In this document: one piece after another, positions 11,701 through 26,700 of the stretch | Position numbering within the stretch: position 1 is the first letter of the stretch | Layout: each line of letters starts with the position of its first letter | NCBI RefSeq assembly: GCF_038502225.1 | Contig: NC_091374.1 | Coordinates: forward strand, 4,722,909 to 4,786,908 | DNA: 64,000 bases | Source: Cherax quadricarinatus | Taxonomy: Eukaryota > Arthropoda > Malacostraca > Decapoda > Parastacidae | Direction: 5' to 3' | Notes under the pieces: generated by a model | Told to the model about the DNA's origin: nothing | Databases searched by the model: none | Seen by the model: the letters and a program-made list of their open reading frames with translations, nothing else | Made by a program: the position numbers and the translations under genes

Positions 11701-14700
11701 GAGATTGGTGGATGAATTTGGTAGGGTATGCAAAAGAAGAAAATTAAAAGTGAATACAGGAAAGAGTAAGGTTATGAGGATAACAAAAAGATTAGGTGAT
11801 GAAAGATTGGATATCAGATTGGAGGAAGAGAGTATGGAGGAGGTGAATGTATTCAGATATTTGGGAGTGGACGTGTCAGCGGATGGGTCTATGAAAGATG
11901 AGGTGAATCATAGAATTGATGAGGGGAAAAGGGTGAGTGGTGCACTTAGGAGTCTCTTCTGGCAAGACAGTGATGGAGTGAATGATGGTGAAAGTTTTTC
12001 TTATTCGGGCCACCCTGCCCTGGTGGGAATCGGCCAGTGTCATAATAAATAAAACACCAACATTAGTGTGTAGCTAGTTAATGGACAAAGTTGGACTGAA
12101 ATGTCGTCATAAGTTTCTTCTGTGCGCAGGTTATTTTTGCTTTAGAAAAATGTATGATCCATTCAGAAAAATTCTTCTTAACATATTTCCCACATAGCAT
12201 TCTTAAATACACCAGTTGGTAATCCAAAACCATTGGAACTTTTTTTTTTTTTTTTTAACACTGACAGTCTCCCACCGAGGTAGGGTGACTGAAGAGCATT
12301 TTTATTAAAAGGAATTTTTGAGTATGCAACTTCTCAACATTTATTGACTATGTCAATACATGTTGCATTGTATTTTGATGGGAATACCGCATGCAGGTGA
12401 AGTGCATGCATACAGTGCCATTAAGCAGGTGTGGGAAGGTATTGACTCTTCTATCTTTCATATGTTAGCCTTATCAATGTCTAGGTGACTTGCGGAGTGC
12501 ATCAAAAGGAAGGGAAATCCTATGAAATACTAGCTTAGGTGAAGAACATTTACATATTTCAGTATTATACTTTTAAAACTGTAGGTTATGGTGAGCAGTC
12601 TTGTTTTGTGTGATCTGTTTATGTGTGTGTGTGTATATTTATGACACATACTGTATATACCCCATGTGTTCAGTTTACCATATACCTTCCACATCTGCAA
12701 ATTTGAACAGAAATTTGTCAACTATGCATCATTATGTATAAAATTTTTAATGCCCATTTTTTGTTTTGTGTGGCTGGGTTCCAGCTCTGACTTGTGCAGC
12801 ATGATATTATTCATTAACCAATTGAAATAACCTATGAGATTTTTATAGAAATCATAAAATCCTCTCAGGCATCACACATCTTTTGTCCTAATTGACACAA
12901 CCACTAAATAATCTTATTCTTCAGATTTTTGCTCATTACTTACTGGTTCCATTCCACGACAATAATCCATCATGTCACTCATGCGGTCTTCAAAGCCTGG
13001 TGCAAAGAAGGAAGGATCAATAGCCACAAAGCATTGCCCTAAGTCTGCTTCTCGATCAGTTTGCATCCACCTTCGTATATGTGGTCCATACTGTCCACCT
13101 GGATAGCCAAGCACAGAAACAAAAACTTATTTTTTTTTTGTTACAATGCTGTATCCTATATTATAAAATAATGAATTAGCACTAACTGTTTTCTAACAAA
13201 GTTCCTTTACCTCATTTAAGTATTCACACTTGTTTCCTTTAACACAAGCACTTGATAAAAATAAAATTTTCTTTAATATTCTATAACATAAACTGTACTT
13301 ATACACCAGTATGTATGTACATATAGCTTAGTAGTCATTTTATATAAAATTACCAGTTACCTATCAATACTGTATTAACAATGTAACTACCACATAAATT
13401 TTAATACTGTATTTATAAATATGCATAATATAGTTTTTGGAAAAAGCCTATATTATGCATAACTGTTTTCAAATACATTAGAGCATCAGTTATCCTGCAG
13501 TCACTTATTCAGTATTTAATATTTTCCAGCTGCCCTTTCCATACAGAACACCTTAACAGCCAAAAAAATATTACATGATTTTCCTGCATTTTTAAAATCC
13601 ACTGGAACCTTCCCTCAATGGTGTCGGGTATTGTATGATCTATGGTACTCACATATTACTATACCGTAAACCTTTTAATAAGTGATTAGATTACTGTCAT
13701 GAGCAGGTAAAAAATTAACACTTGCCTGACATAATACCACAGAAGACTTCCACTAACATGCCAAGACCATAACCTTTATACCCAGAATAAAGCTCTGTCC
13801 CACCAAGGGGCATAAGAGCACCCTCCATTCCCTCTGTAGCATTTGTAGTGGGTTGACCATTCTTGTCCAAGGCCCAACCTTCAGGAATAGGATTCTCCTT
13901 TCGACGCTCTACCTCTATCTTCATAGGCAGAAAAAATATTAACCTTATGAGTTACATTAAAATCCAGGTCATCACTGCTTGACACTGTGATGCATTTCAC
14001 TAAGACCTGTCTTCAAAGGAATTTTCATTAAGAGAATTTTTTTATAATTACATCTCTTCATCCTGTATTCTGTGCTTATTATTCATACTACATACTGATG
14101 TCCGACAAAATACATTAATCCACAGTATATAAGCTATATCATGCTACAAAGCATGTACTGTACTGTATACAAAAGTTCTGGAGGTTGAAGAACAGTACAT
14201 ACCTTACCCACGGCTACAACACAAGTTGCCATGTCCAACACAAAACTATCCCCATTCTTTGCAGGTGCTGACAGAGAGATTGGATTTGTTCCCAGAGCTG
14301 CCTGTAATTACAAATAAAAGTGTAATTTTAAATTAAAACTGCATGAAAAACTAGATTGGGAAATGTGGAGGAAGAGTGCAAGTATTCACAAATTTAGTAC
14401 AGAAGACAACTTTCACTCGAGTATTCATGTGAAGGAACACGTGGATACCAGAAAGTGAGGCAAGTTAAATTTTTGCATTACAACTTACAAAATTTTGAGG
14501 GGAATAGGTAATTTTCAAAATTCTGGAATGTAACTTTTTTCTACTTAGTACTGTATATTCTTTACTATTTAAAGAACTGTTTGTAATACATGTATAAGTA
14601 CAATAGTTTTTCAGAAGTGTAACTCTTCTACTGTGCTGTACAAAACTACTTTTGTTCACGAATAATATGCGATTTTAATTTAATAGCGTATCTACCTTCT

Positions 14701-17700
14701 TGGCGCGAGTTGGAGCAACAAGAGGCGAGGTGTTGGTAAAACTCATGCCCTGAAAATAAATATTTAACATGATAAATGTTTCATATTACAGTTTCATCAC
14801 AAAATCATATCACTGCAGTACACATAATTTTCTGCTACACATAACAATTATATAATTTACTATATAATATGCACTTTATAAAATTTATGGGTAAGGAGTA
14901 CTGGGGATTAGACTGGGTGACTATTTAGATACAAAGCACCATTGTTAGCACAAGACCGTAAGTGCCTGAAGTCTACAGGTATTAATAGTACCATGCATCA
15001 GGAAGGTCACTAGATCTAATCTCCAATACTCTTTACATAATTAATTTTACTGTCATGATATTATTGAAGTTCAGTTTTTGAAGAATTTGTATGAAAGTTG
15101 TCATTTTGTTTAATTTAAAAACTATTAGTGCATGGTTAGTAAATAAAAAATGCCATTGTAACAGTATGAACACAAGCTGCTTGAACCAGATTAAGCCAGT
15201 CTCTGATGTTCCTCGCTTTATGATGGCCCGACTTATGATTTTTCAACTTTACGATGGTGCGATAGCGAGGCACATTCAGTAGTCGTCAAACACTGAACTG
15301 TGATCTGGTGTGCTTTCAGCTGACCACATTAATGGTGAGTACCTGTACAACATAACACTACATGTATTGTACCTGTATCATCCTTGGATAATGAAATCAA
15401 TGTACATATACTGTAAAAAACTGTTTTGGTACTGTACAGTACTATACATTTATTGATAGGATAGACATGTATTCATTTATTTACTTTTCATTACTGGTAT
15501 TTAGTTATAAAAATTACTTGTTTATTTTCTTATTCAGTGACTAGTTAATTATTTATGTATCATATCATAGTCATATTCAACTTATGACAGGTTCATCAGA
15601 ACATAACCCCATAGTTAGTGAAGGAGTACATATACCAAAAATTAGGGGTATGCCAAAGCATTGGTAATGGTATTTGTGAGTATCAACCAATTTTGATGGT
15701 ATCTGTATCAGCCTAAAACTGAGTATCGGTATTGGTGGGTATCAGCCAATTTTGATGGTATTGGTAACAGTATTGGTGGGCACTGGTTATTTTTTATACT
15801 GGCACCAGCCTAAAAACGAGTATCAATATCAGTATCATCAAAAAAACAAGCATCATCCCATCTCTACAAAAAATATTTCAAAATGATATGATGTAAAGAA
15901 ATGCTCAAACAATGTCAGCGAAATAAATAATACTAAACAATAAAATGCTGTGCATCCTATGAGCTTTCTGATTATTGTATGCATATTTTGTAATGCATTG
16001 ATTAGAAATGAAGAATCTTAATCTTAGATCTTACCATAAGTCCTTCTTTTGTAGCTTTCATGGCATACCAGCCAGCAATGCCATAGTGGTTGCTTCCTGA
16101 AAGAGTAGAGCAGGATGTGCATGTGCTAGTTGGCAGTGAATTATTCAAAACCTAGAGTACAGAACAAAATTAAGACTTCATACAAAATGATGTACAGTTC
16201 ACTGTCGGTTAACATGGTAGTTAGGTTCTTGAAAATGGTGTACTTAAAAAAAATTGTCAAATGAACTGAAGTACATAGGGGAAAACTAGGGCTATGTTCC
16301 TTAAACCCCCAAAAAAGCCAACCATATTTTTTTTAGGTCTTAAAATTGTAAAAAAAATTATAATACTGTAACTGTAGGCAGTTGTAGACTGGTGTATGTC
16401 AATGATTTTAAAATGAGTGGAGAGATATAATGTATCCCTACTGGGCTGACTTGGAAGTTAAGATTTCGTTTGGATTTTTAACCCCGGAGGATTAGCCACC
16501 CAGGATAACCCAAGAAAGTCAGTGCATCATCATGGACTGTCTAACTTGTTTTCATTGGGGTCCTCAATCTTGTCCCCCAGGATGCGACCCACACCAGTCT
16601 ACTACCACCCAGGTAATTATTTGCCGCTAGGTGAACAGGACAACGGGTGTAAGGAAACGTATCTAAATGTTTCTACCCCGCTGGGAATCGAACCCGGGCC
16701 CTCCGTGTGTGAAGCGAGAGCTTTGCCAGCCAGGCCATGGGGTCACAAATTTTTTATTTCTTTGCAAAGGTTACAATGTGTGATTTACATTTTATAAAAT
16801 GTTAAGTACAAAGAAAGCCACTAACATGCCTGAGCGTTTCAGGCTGAGGTGGATGAAGTTTGTGCTGGAGTACTGAGAAATTGTGTAATGCATCTATGGT
16901 CTATTTTACCCTGCAGTACTTTATATAGCTGACAATAAGGCATTAGCAGCAGCTCCAGAACCCATTTCAGAGCAGTGCTTCTAGATTTGCTAGGGTCCTA
17001 TTCAGTGAAAAATAAGTAACTTTATCAATTATATGGAAATGCTGACATAACTGTTGCACTGTTAACTGCAACTCAATTTGTTATATGCCTCCCTTGAATC
17101 TGGGCATTGAGCTCTACCAAAATTTCCTGGACCTGGCTTTCAACTGAGGGATAGTCTGTGAAAGTATTCACCATACCAGGATATAACTTTCCCCAGCATT
17201 CACTTAATGTTGATTGGGGCACTTCATTCCATACACTTTTGGCAGAGCTGATGCCATCTGCAAGGTTAAATTTATGCTAAGTGTCTGGCATCCCAAGCTC
17301 AGAGCCAGTGTCCATTGATGCAGCAAGGTTCCATATAACTTTTTGTGTGTAGTTACACTTAAATGTCCTAATAATTCCATGATCCATTGGATGTGGATGC
17401 ACATCCACCAAAACTTCTGGATGAAAACAGGAATTATCAAGAGTGACAAGAACTTTGAAAGCAAGACTCTTGCTGTCCAGGTAAAACACGACTTCGGGAA
17501 TAAAGTTATGTTTAAATCAGTCAATAAATAATTCCTGTCATACACAGATCACTCATATTCTTCTGGGGTGCCATGGTTACTATCCAGAGATGAAAAAGGA
17601 TGATGTAAACATAAAAATTCGACTCACTAACACAGGCCGATTATAGTTTTAGACGAGTATAAACGGAGCACTGAGGTGCAGGAGGTTGTGTACATTGCAT

Positions 17701-20700
17701 ATGCCAACACTAAGATGGTAGACTCTCCTGTAGGCTCACTGTGTAACAATGGGGAAAGAACCCAGCATGTACCACATTTTCCCCTACATGAAGTACTCTG
17801 CCATGTAACTGATTATCACAGTGTGGTCATCAAAAATATTTTGCAACCATGTTAACATGAAATGTTAACAGATCACATATTAATTAACCAACAATCCATA
17901 TAATATGAATCCCATTTGTTTTCTTCAGAAAAAAACTTCTGATCTGTTATATCCTTCTTCAGAGACAACATTTACAGATAATAATCTATTTATCAACATA
18001 CCAGCCGTATCCCACCGAGGTGGGGTGGCCCAAAAGGAAAAACTTAAGTTTCTCCTTTCAAATTTAGTAATATATACAGGAGAAGGGGTTACTAGCCCCT
18101 TGCTCCCGGCATTTTAGTCACCTCTTACGACATGCATGGCTTACGGAGGAAGAATTCTATTCCACTTCCCCATGGAGATAAGAGGAAATAAACATGAACA
18201 AGAACTAGAAAGAAAATAGAAGAAAACCCAGAGGGGTATGTATATACAGTGGTCCCTCGTTTTTCGTAATTAATCCGTTCCTGGAGGAGCTACTATAAAT
18301 GAAATTTACGATTTGCGAATCAATTTTCCCCATAAGAAATAATGCATATACAATTAATCCATTTCTGACACTCAGAAGTATTAAAACAAAAAATTTTTTT
18401 ACATGAAATATACATGTAGTACATAAACAATGCAATGGGAAATGATGAATGAAACATTAACAGCATAACACTTACCTTTATTGGAGATTCTTCTTAGTGT
18501 ATGGGAGACTGGAGGAGAGAGATTGGATTGTTTACAGTTTGGATGGGGAATCCCCTTCCAGCAATACCTCAGGTACCAATTGCTTCTCTGGGGTTGCTTC
18601 TCTTCTCTGTTTCATAATGCCACTAGGACCACCTTGAGAGTCACTCTAGTCCTGTCTCGCAAAGTAACTGTGGAGAGAGCTCTGTTTCTGGCATCTCTTT
18701 AACACTTCCCTAAAATGGTACAAGACTTTGTCACTGTACATATTTCTCACCTTCTTTACCACAGGCTTGGCACTAGGAGCTTTCTTTGGAGCCATGGTAG
18801 CTTATTTAGTACTTGCAAGCACTAAAATGAGTGGAATATTATGAAATATTTCGTAGGAGCACTTGAGGGGACCTTCACTCACTGGTAAACAATGCCAGAC
18901 TGGCTGGGTAGGGAGGCCTCCCCGGCTCACACCGTGCGTAAGCGTCCTGGACGAACTACTATTCGCGAGTCAACCTATGAAAAGCGAGTCCATGTTTATA
19001 CGAAAATACCCCTATGATTGGCGAAATTTACGATTGCCGAGAACTACGAAAAGCGAGGGACCACTGTACTATATACTTGTACATGTATGTGCAGTGTGAC
19101 CTAAGTGTAAGTAGAAGTAGCAAGATGTACCTGAAATCTTGCATGTTTATGAGACAGAAAAAAGACACCATCAATCTTACCATCATGTAAAACAATTACA
19201 GGCTTCCGTTTTACACTCACTTGGCAGGACGGTAGTACCTCCCTGGGCGGTTGATGTCTACCAACCTGCTACCTAGTACAGATAATAATATAATATCTTT
19301 ATTTCTACAAGTACATATACAAGGTATACAGACCATAGCTGACATACTATTACAGTGGACCCCCGCATAACGATGGCATCGCATAGCGATTTTTCCGCAT
19401 AACGATTACTTTTATCGCAAAATTTTTGCCCCGCATACCGATTAAAAACCCGCATACCGATTTTCGTCCGAGACGCGTCCAATGTGCCCTCACATGTGCC
19501 GGCCGTCCCATTGTTTACCAGCCAGCCTCCGCGGTAACATCCAAGCATACACTCGGAATATTTCGTATTATTACAGTGTTTTCGGTGGTGTTTCTGGAAA
19601 ATAAGTGACCATGGGCCCCAAGAAAGCTTCTAGTGCCAACCCTGTGGTAAAAAGGGTGAGAATTAGTATGGAAATTAAGAAAGATTTTGAAGGGTTTGGG
19701 GCTAACCCTGAGAAGCCTATGCCAGTTGTGGAATCCATTGTGCCTACTTCAAAGATTAAGGAAATGTGTGCAGAGTGGTTTGAACTGCAAACCTTTATAG
19801 ATGAAAATCACCCTGACACAGCTGTTGCAAGCCGTGCTTGTGACTATTTCAATGACAATGTTATGGCCCATTTTAGGAAAGTCTTGAAGAAACGGGAGGT
19901 ACAGAGCTCTATGGACAGATTTGTTGTGCGACAGAGGTCCAGTGACTCTGAAGCTGGTCCTAGTGGCATTAAAAGAAGAAGGGAAGTAACCCCAGAAAAG
20001 GACTTGCTACCTCAAGTCCTAATGGAAGGGGATTCCCCTTCTAAACAGTAAGAAGATAATGCTCTCCCCTCCTCCCATCCCATCAATCATCACCAGATCT
20101 TCAATAAAAGTAAGTGTCATGTAATTGTGCATGCCTTTTTCAGTTTGTGTGTATTAAAATTAACATTTCATGTGGTAAAAAAAATTTTTTTCATACTTTT
20201 GGGCGTCTTGCACGGATTAATTTTATTTCCATTATTTCTTATGGGGAAAATTAATTCGCATAACGATTATTTCGCATAACGATGAGCCCTCTTGCACGGA
20301 TTAAAATCGTTAACCGGGGGTCCACTGTATATAGAAAGCTGCTTGTTATGCAGAGCATTTCAGGCAAATTAGGTCAGTTTTGTCCAGGATGCGACCCACA
20401 CCAGTCCACTAACACCCAGGTGCCCATTTTACTGATGGGGGACATAGACAACCGGTGTAAAGAAACATGCCCAATGTTTCTACCCTCACTGGGAATCGAA
20501 CCCAGACCCTGGTTCACAAATCATCAAAAAAAGGAAACTAATCAAGATTAACCCTTTCAGGGTCGAGAGGCCCTCTCCTAAACTCGTTCTCGGTTGAAAT
20601 TTTTTGGAAAATTTCTTTTGAAATGATAGAGAATCTTTTCCCAATCTTAATGACACCAAAAGTATGAAATTTGATGGAAAACGTAAGGAATTATGCTCTC

Positions 20701-23700
20701 GTGAAATTAGCGGTCTCAACGATGTTTACACATCGCAGATTTCGCCCACTTTGAGCCCTATTTTCAGCCAATTCCAGTGTATTAATCGACAAAAATCGTA
20801 TCTATTTCACTAGAACTCCATTTTTTCTATCGAATGAGTACAAGAAACCACCCATTTACCGATTTCATCTATCCAATAAAGTGATCAGGAATTGGCAATT
20901 TTGCCAATTTTGCACAAATTTCAGAAGATGCCAATTTCCAAATAGGGTCCAGAATAAACAAGACAGACATTCCTGGCACTAAAATAACATTTTCTCTGTT
21001 CATTAGTCACATCCCCAGGCCCCTCTTACATCTCTTTTGCTTTCCACTTTGAATTTTTATTCTCACAAAAAATAGAAGATTTACTGTTATGCAGACTACT
21101 GCATTAGTGTAGATATGGCATAAATAATATCAGTGCACTTGTGAAAGAATATTAGACTCGCCAGTTGACGTGTATTGGACGCTTGGCGTGATTTGTTTAC
21201 TTTTGAACTTTGGTAAAAATCGAACATTTCTGCTTCTTTGAGCTCAATTTCAAGGTACTTTTCATTATGAAACCAATGAAAATCATCTCAATTTCTGTAA
21301 TATGTCTTCCATTCTATAAAATGAGACCAGGAAAACTAGAATTCAACCATAAATACCATACGAAAATACACTGCAAAGTCGCTGTTTTAAACCAAAAAAA
21401 CGGTTGGCATTTTTTTCTTATTATGCACTGTGTGCTGCAGGATTTTTTTTATATTGTGCACACTGACCACATAGACCCATTCTTTCATATGTAGGCCTAC
21501 CAGTTTTCTCTCTAGACTTGAAGGCACTAGAATTTAGGCATACTAGTATGTCAAAAACCCTGGTGCATAAGCCATACTAGTACTTTATCTTTCGATTTTC
21601 TACTTGTTTATTTATATTCATTTGTAAAAGAAAAATAAGCAGTACTTATTAGTGATGTAGAGGAACAATGTAAATATATAAACAATTTCCCTTTTCTGTA
21701 CCTTGCAATACTTCCATAATATGATTTATTTATATTCACACAATTATCATAATCCATTTTTCATCATACAAGGTGCTATAGTACAGAACTTTCATTAAGT
21801 GTAGCTAGAGTAGAAGAGCTCATCATTAATTTTTATGTTATTATTATTATTATGATAATGATTTATGTGAAATACTATAACTGTGTGGACCATTGATGAT
21901 CACAAAGTGGTGGAGGCTCAATCCTCCATCTGCAAATCACAACCCAGTTTATGATCATCAGTTAGGCTGTTGATAATTTTTAAACAATCCATGAAAAAAA
22001 AATAAAAAATAGTAATAATACTCTATTGAGCAATTTAGTTTACAGTGACAATCATATCACCTCCCTTTGTAAGAACCAATCAATGTATTTAAAATATAAT
22101 GTTTCTTTTGACTGCTAAAATGAGGCTTAGTTTGTGTATAATGAGTTGGAATAATAAAAACAGAGACAATATATTTAGCTAGCTTTACAAGATCCTTGCC
22201 ATATATTATGTGAAAACTCACCTCTTGCACAGACCCAGCCAATGCCTGTTTCCTTAGCTTTTTTAATAGCCAGGTTGATGCAGAAGTTGCCAACAACGGG
22301 GCCAAGGCCATTGTTGCCATTAACAAGAGCTGTAGATACACTTTCCTTTATAATGGTGGGAAAAGCACTTCCATCACAAACCTTCTGTTTCACATCATTC
22401 ACATACATCTCTAAAATAAAAGCAGAATAAAAATGTACAAGCTTATTTAAGTAGATTTAAAAAAAAAGCATATGACAGGGCTGAGAAGTGAGGAATGTGG
22501 CTAGTGTTGCAAATGTATGGAATATGTTTTAAGTGGTTGAAAATGGTAAAGATGGTTTATGATTTGTGAGGCTCGAATTCTTATGTGCAGAAATGAAGAG
22601 GATTTTTCCAGTAAATAATAATAATGCTTATTTCTTCATGTGTGACAAATAATGTAGTTTAAATGTATTAATACAATAGTAGGCACAAAAGAAAGTATTA
22701 ATTATGCAATGCATTGTGGGCAGCTAATCATAAAGCTTTCATGTTACTTAAGAACTAGACATAGCCTATTAAATAAAACTTCTTATGCAGTTAACTACAG
22801 TTATAAGTACAATAAGATAGTTAATGACAAGAGGTCAGTTACGAAAGAATTACACATTATTTAAACTAATTCAATAATCTTTAGTTTTGTGGAGTGTTTG
22901 AATAGAAGATGGTGAAGATACAGCATGTTACTTAGATTACAATATACTAAATGAAATGGGCAAGATATGTTGCCAGTTATATATGGGAGCTGAAGGAAGG
23001 CTGGAAGATGGAAGAACAGGGACAAAATTGGATGAAAACTGGTTTTGTTTAATATTATGTACTGCTGTCTTGATTACATTAAGTGCGCTTCAGACAAGAT
23101 TGTGCATTATCGCCATTATTGTTAATTTTTTTTTTTCAACACCAGCCGTCTCCCACCTAGGCAGGATGACCTAAAAAGAAAAGCAAATGTTTTCCTTTTA
23201 CATTTAGCAATTTATACAAGAGAAGGAGATTATTGTTAAATGTGTTATAGATAATGTTGAAAAAGAAGGAAATGCTTAAGTTTAGGGTGAAGTGTGTTTT
23301 TTAACAATAATGCATCTGTTAAAACATAGAGGTTTCCAAAATTGTTTGCCAATGACAGTACTACTAGAAGTTTCAGAAAAGAAGTTATTTAGTTTAGTTT
23401 AATATCTTTTTTATGCACCCCATACCCATGGTGTGGGTGGTAGTCAAAAGTTTACAGAGGCACATAATGGCTCCAGGGACTGGGCTGCAAAGTTTTGATA
23501 GGTAAGTGAATTATAGTGGTAATGAACTATTTACATGTTTATATCTGGTTACAATCATAATGAGTGACAGAAGTTGTTGCAAGAGGTTGGAAGAGTCTGT
23601 AAAAGAAGAAGTTTCAAGGTAAACACAGAAAAGAGCAAATTTATGAGAATAAGAACTGTACACAAATGAAAGACTAAGTCTGATTAGAAGGAAGGCAGGG

Positions 23701-26700
23701 AGGGAGCAAATTTATTTAAATAAGTAGCAGTGGATGTGTTAGCAGATGTGCTTATTGAGAATGAAATGAATCACAGAATAGAGGCAGGAATGTACCAGGA
23801 GTACTTAGGAATCTGTGGAAATGGATGTAAAATGGAAAAAGTGTATGCAGGTATAGTGGTATATCAGATGACAAATCCTGGAGGTTCTGGGTATCACTGC
23901 CCCTGTGGCCTGGTTTCAGACATGGTGGTGCTAATGTTTGTGTATGCGTGTGACAAATAGCACTGCATGCAAAGAACCTGCCTAAGGCAAGGGGGAAACC
24001 TGTATTGGTAGCAATCATCCTGGATGCTATGGTCAATGAGCAATGATGAGAAAGGAAGAAGTGTTGAAGTCCTAAAAGCTTAGTAACCACAATGCCTGAG
24101 ACACAGGTGGTCAGGAATAGCTCCCAAATTGCCAGAGCACATAATTCAAATGCAGTCATGCGCCACATAACATTTCACATGTATAACAGGGGTGCAAACA
24201 AACCTACTGTACTGCCAGTCATATAAAAGTATAGCACATACAATTATGTACAGTACATAGCACATGATAACGATAATAAACAACTTTGTTACTGGTTTAT
24301 ATAGTTACTATACTGTACTCTTTACTGTTATTTTAGAGAATATTTTTTCTACTTATAAAAAAGTTTACTGTAAAAGAGTATGCTATGTCATGCCAGCAGC
24401 AGCCTCATACATCTCATGTTTACTGCATCTTTTTGATAACACCATTTTCCCTTGTGCTTGATTTGATCTCGTGTTGTTTTGTTCATCATGGCCCTTGCAG
24501 GAGAAGAAAAAGAACCCCAAAGAAAATTCACAGTGAAGGGTTTAGAAGAAGCTTCTGCACACCTTAGCAAGCTCCTTAAAAACTCTGAAAACATGGACCC
24601 CAGCACTGAAAGGTTTTCATTAATAAAGAGGAATGTTCATGGTGCATTATCTGTTTACAACAAATGTATGATGAAAAAAACAAACAAACCATATAGCCTA
24701 GATGTGTAATAAGATATACCATCTACATTTGTGTAAGTGCACTCTGACATTTGCACAACAACGAAATCGCCGAACGGCGCATTTCTCAGAATGTATACCC
24801 ATTTTTAAGCAATGCATGACTGTACAGTACAGTACATCTTATTTTTACCTGGGTAAGCATGTTTTAGCAAGAAATTTTTGTGCAATGAACTTGGAGAGTG
24901 CAATATATAAACTTCATTTAGGTGAAAACATGCTGGAATTTTTTAAAAAAATATTTACTCTAAAAATAAGAGTACAACCCCCACCCACCCTCACCTAGCC
25001 TGTTGAGGCCATGACTGTAGTGACCTCGAGTATCGGCAGCTACCAGTACATCTGCAAGATCTGTGGCTTGAGGCCTTGGAGTACCAACAGCCAGCATGCA
25101 GTCTACCATGTAGCGGTGGACTTCATCTGGTGCGTACTGATAAAAAAATGCAAATTAACATCTTAATAATTTCACAAAAACAGGAAACTAAAATATAGGC
25201 AAACCATTTTTCAAGATGAAATTTTGTTAATCAGTTCCATTGATACAAAGCAATTATAATTTCTAAATTAATCTTTAAACTCACTGTTACATAGATGCTT
25301 TATCTAGTGGTTTAAAAAAGAAATCACCCTTACACAAATAACCAGCACATAGGAGAGAGAAGCTTATGACGATGTTTCAGTCCAACTTGAACCATTTACA
25401 AAGTAAGATAGGACAAACAGATAGATATTTAATCACTAGAATATCTAAACACCGAAGTGATGAGTATGCATAATTGAGTTCCTCATAGCTATAACATTAA
25501 CTAGGAAGCTCCTTGCATTATACAGTGGAACAAATTATACAGAGTACAGTGGACCCCCGGTTAATGAACTTTTTTCATTCCAGTAGTATGTTCAGGTGCC
25601 AGTACTGACCGAATTTTTTCCCATAAGAAATATTGTGAAGTAGATTAGTCCATTTCAGATCCCCAAACATACACGTACAAACGCACTTACATAAATACAC
25701 TTACATAATTGGTCGCATTTGGAGGTGATCGTTATGCGGGGGTCCACTGTATATGCACAAAATCCTTGCATCTGCTATGATTCCACTTTTAACATCTCGC
25801 AAAGACAGCGGAAAGCATATGTTATAACTATTACATACTTTTAAACCACTTGATCTTGCCCCTGGCTTGGGTCATGCGATCTGACTCTGAATATACTAAG
25901 TACTTACCTATGCTTCATCTCTTGTACACTTTTTAATTTGCTGAAGAGAGCTTCAGCCAAATGAAGACAAATTTCAATTACTGCGATATGGAAAACTCAA
26001 AGAAATTAAAACTGAATTGGAGCATAAAACAAATTCTGACCACATAATAGCAGAAAACTAGTGTGAAGGACCTCGGAGTGATAATGTCAGGCCGAGGATG
26101 CCACTCGATACAAGTGACAAACACCTGGGTACCTACTTACTGCTAAATGAACCAAAGTAGCAGGTGTATGGTGACTAACACCTGGGGACCTAGTTACTGC
26201 TAGGTGCACCAGGGCAGCAGGTATAAGGTGACTAAAACCTGGGTACCTGATTATCGTTAGGTGAACCAGGGCAGCAGGTGTACAGTGACTTAACACCTGG
26301 GTACCTAGTTACTCTTAAATGAACCAAGGTAGCTGGTGTACGGTGACTAACATGTGGGTACCTAATTACTGCTAGGTGAACCAGGGCAGCAGGTGTACAG
26401 TGACTAAAACCTGGGTACCTAGTTACTGCTAGGTGAACCAGGGCAGCAGGTTTAGTGACTAACACCTGGGTACCTAATTACTGGTAGGTGGACCAGGGCA
26501 GCAGATACAGTGACTAACACCTGGGTACCTAATTATTGCTAGGTGGACCAGGGCAGCAGGTACAGTGGCTAAAACCTGGGTACCTAGTTACTGTTTGGTG
26601 AACAAAGGCAGCAGATGTATGGAAACATGTCCGTCCGTAGCACCTAACACCTTGCCCGGGACTTGAACCCTTCACCTGTCCGTTGTGAGCTAAACGCTAC

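Noticed and set aside
19611..20051. Candidate host gene of 146 codons
   Set aside because: It lies wholly between Tigger inverted ends with TA duplications and matches pieces of the transposase; it is a deletion derivative.
23730..23960. Small plus-strand gene
   Set aside because: Its start matches the VDVSADG..NHRIDEG block of the RTE reverse transcriptase, so it is part of a decayed LINE.
24488..24709. Candidate small host gene
   Set aside because: The frame is a Tigger transposase C-terminal scrap within a MER2-like element.
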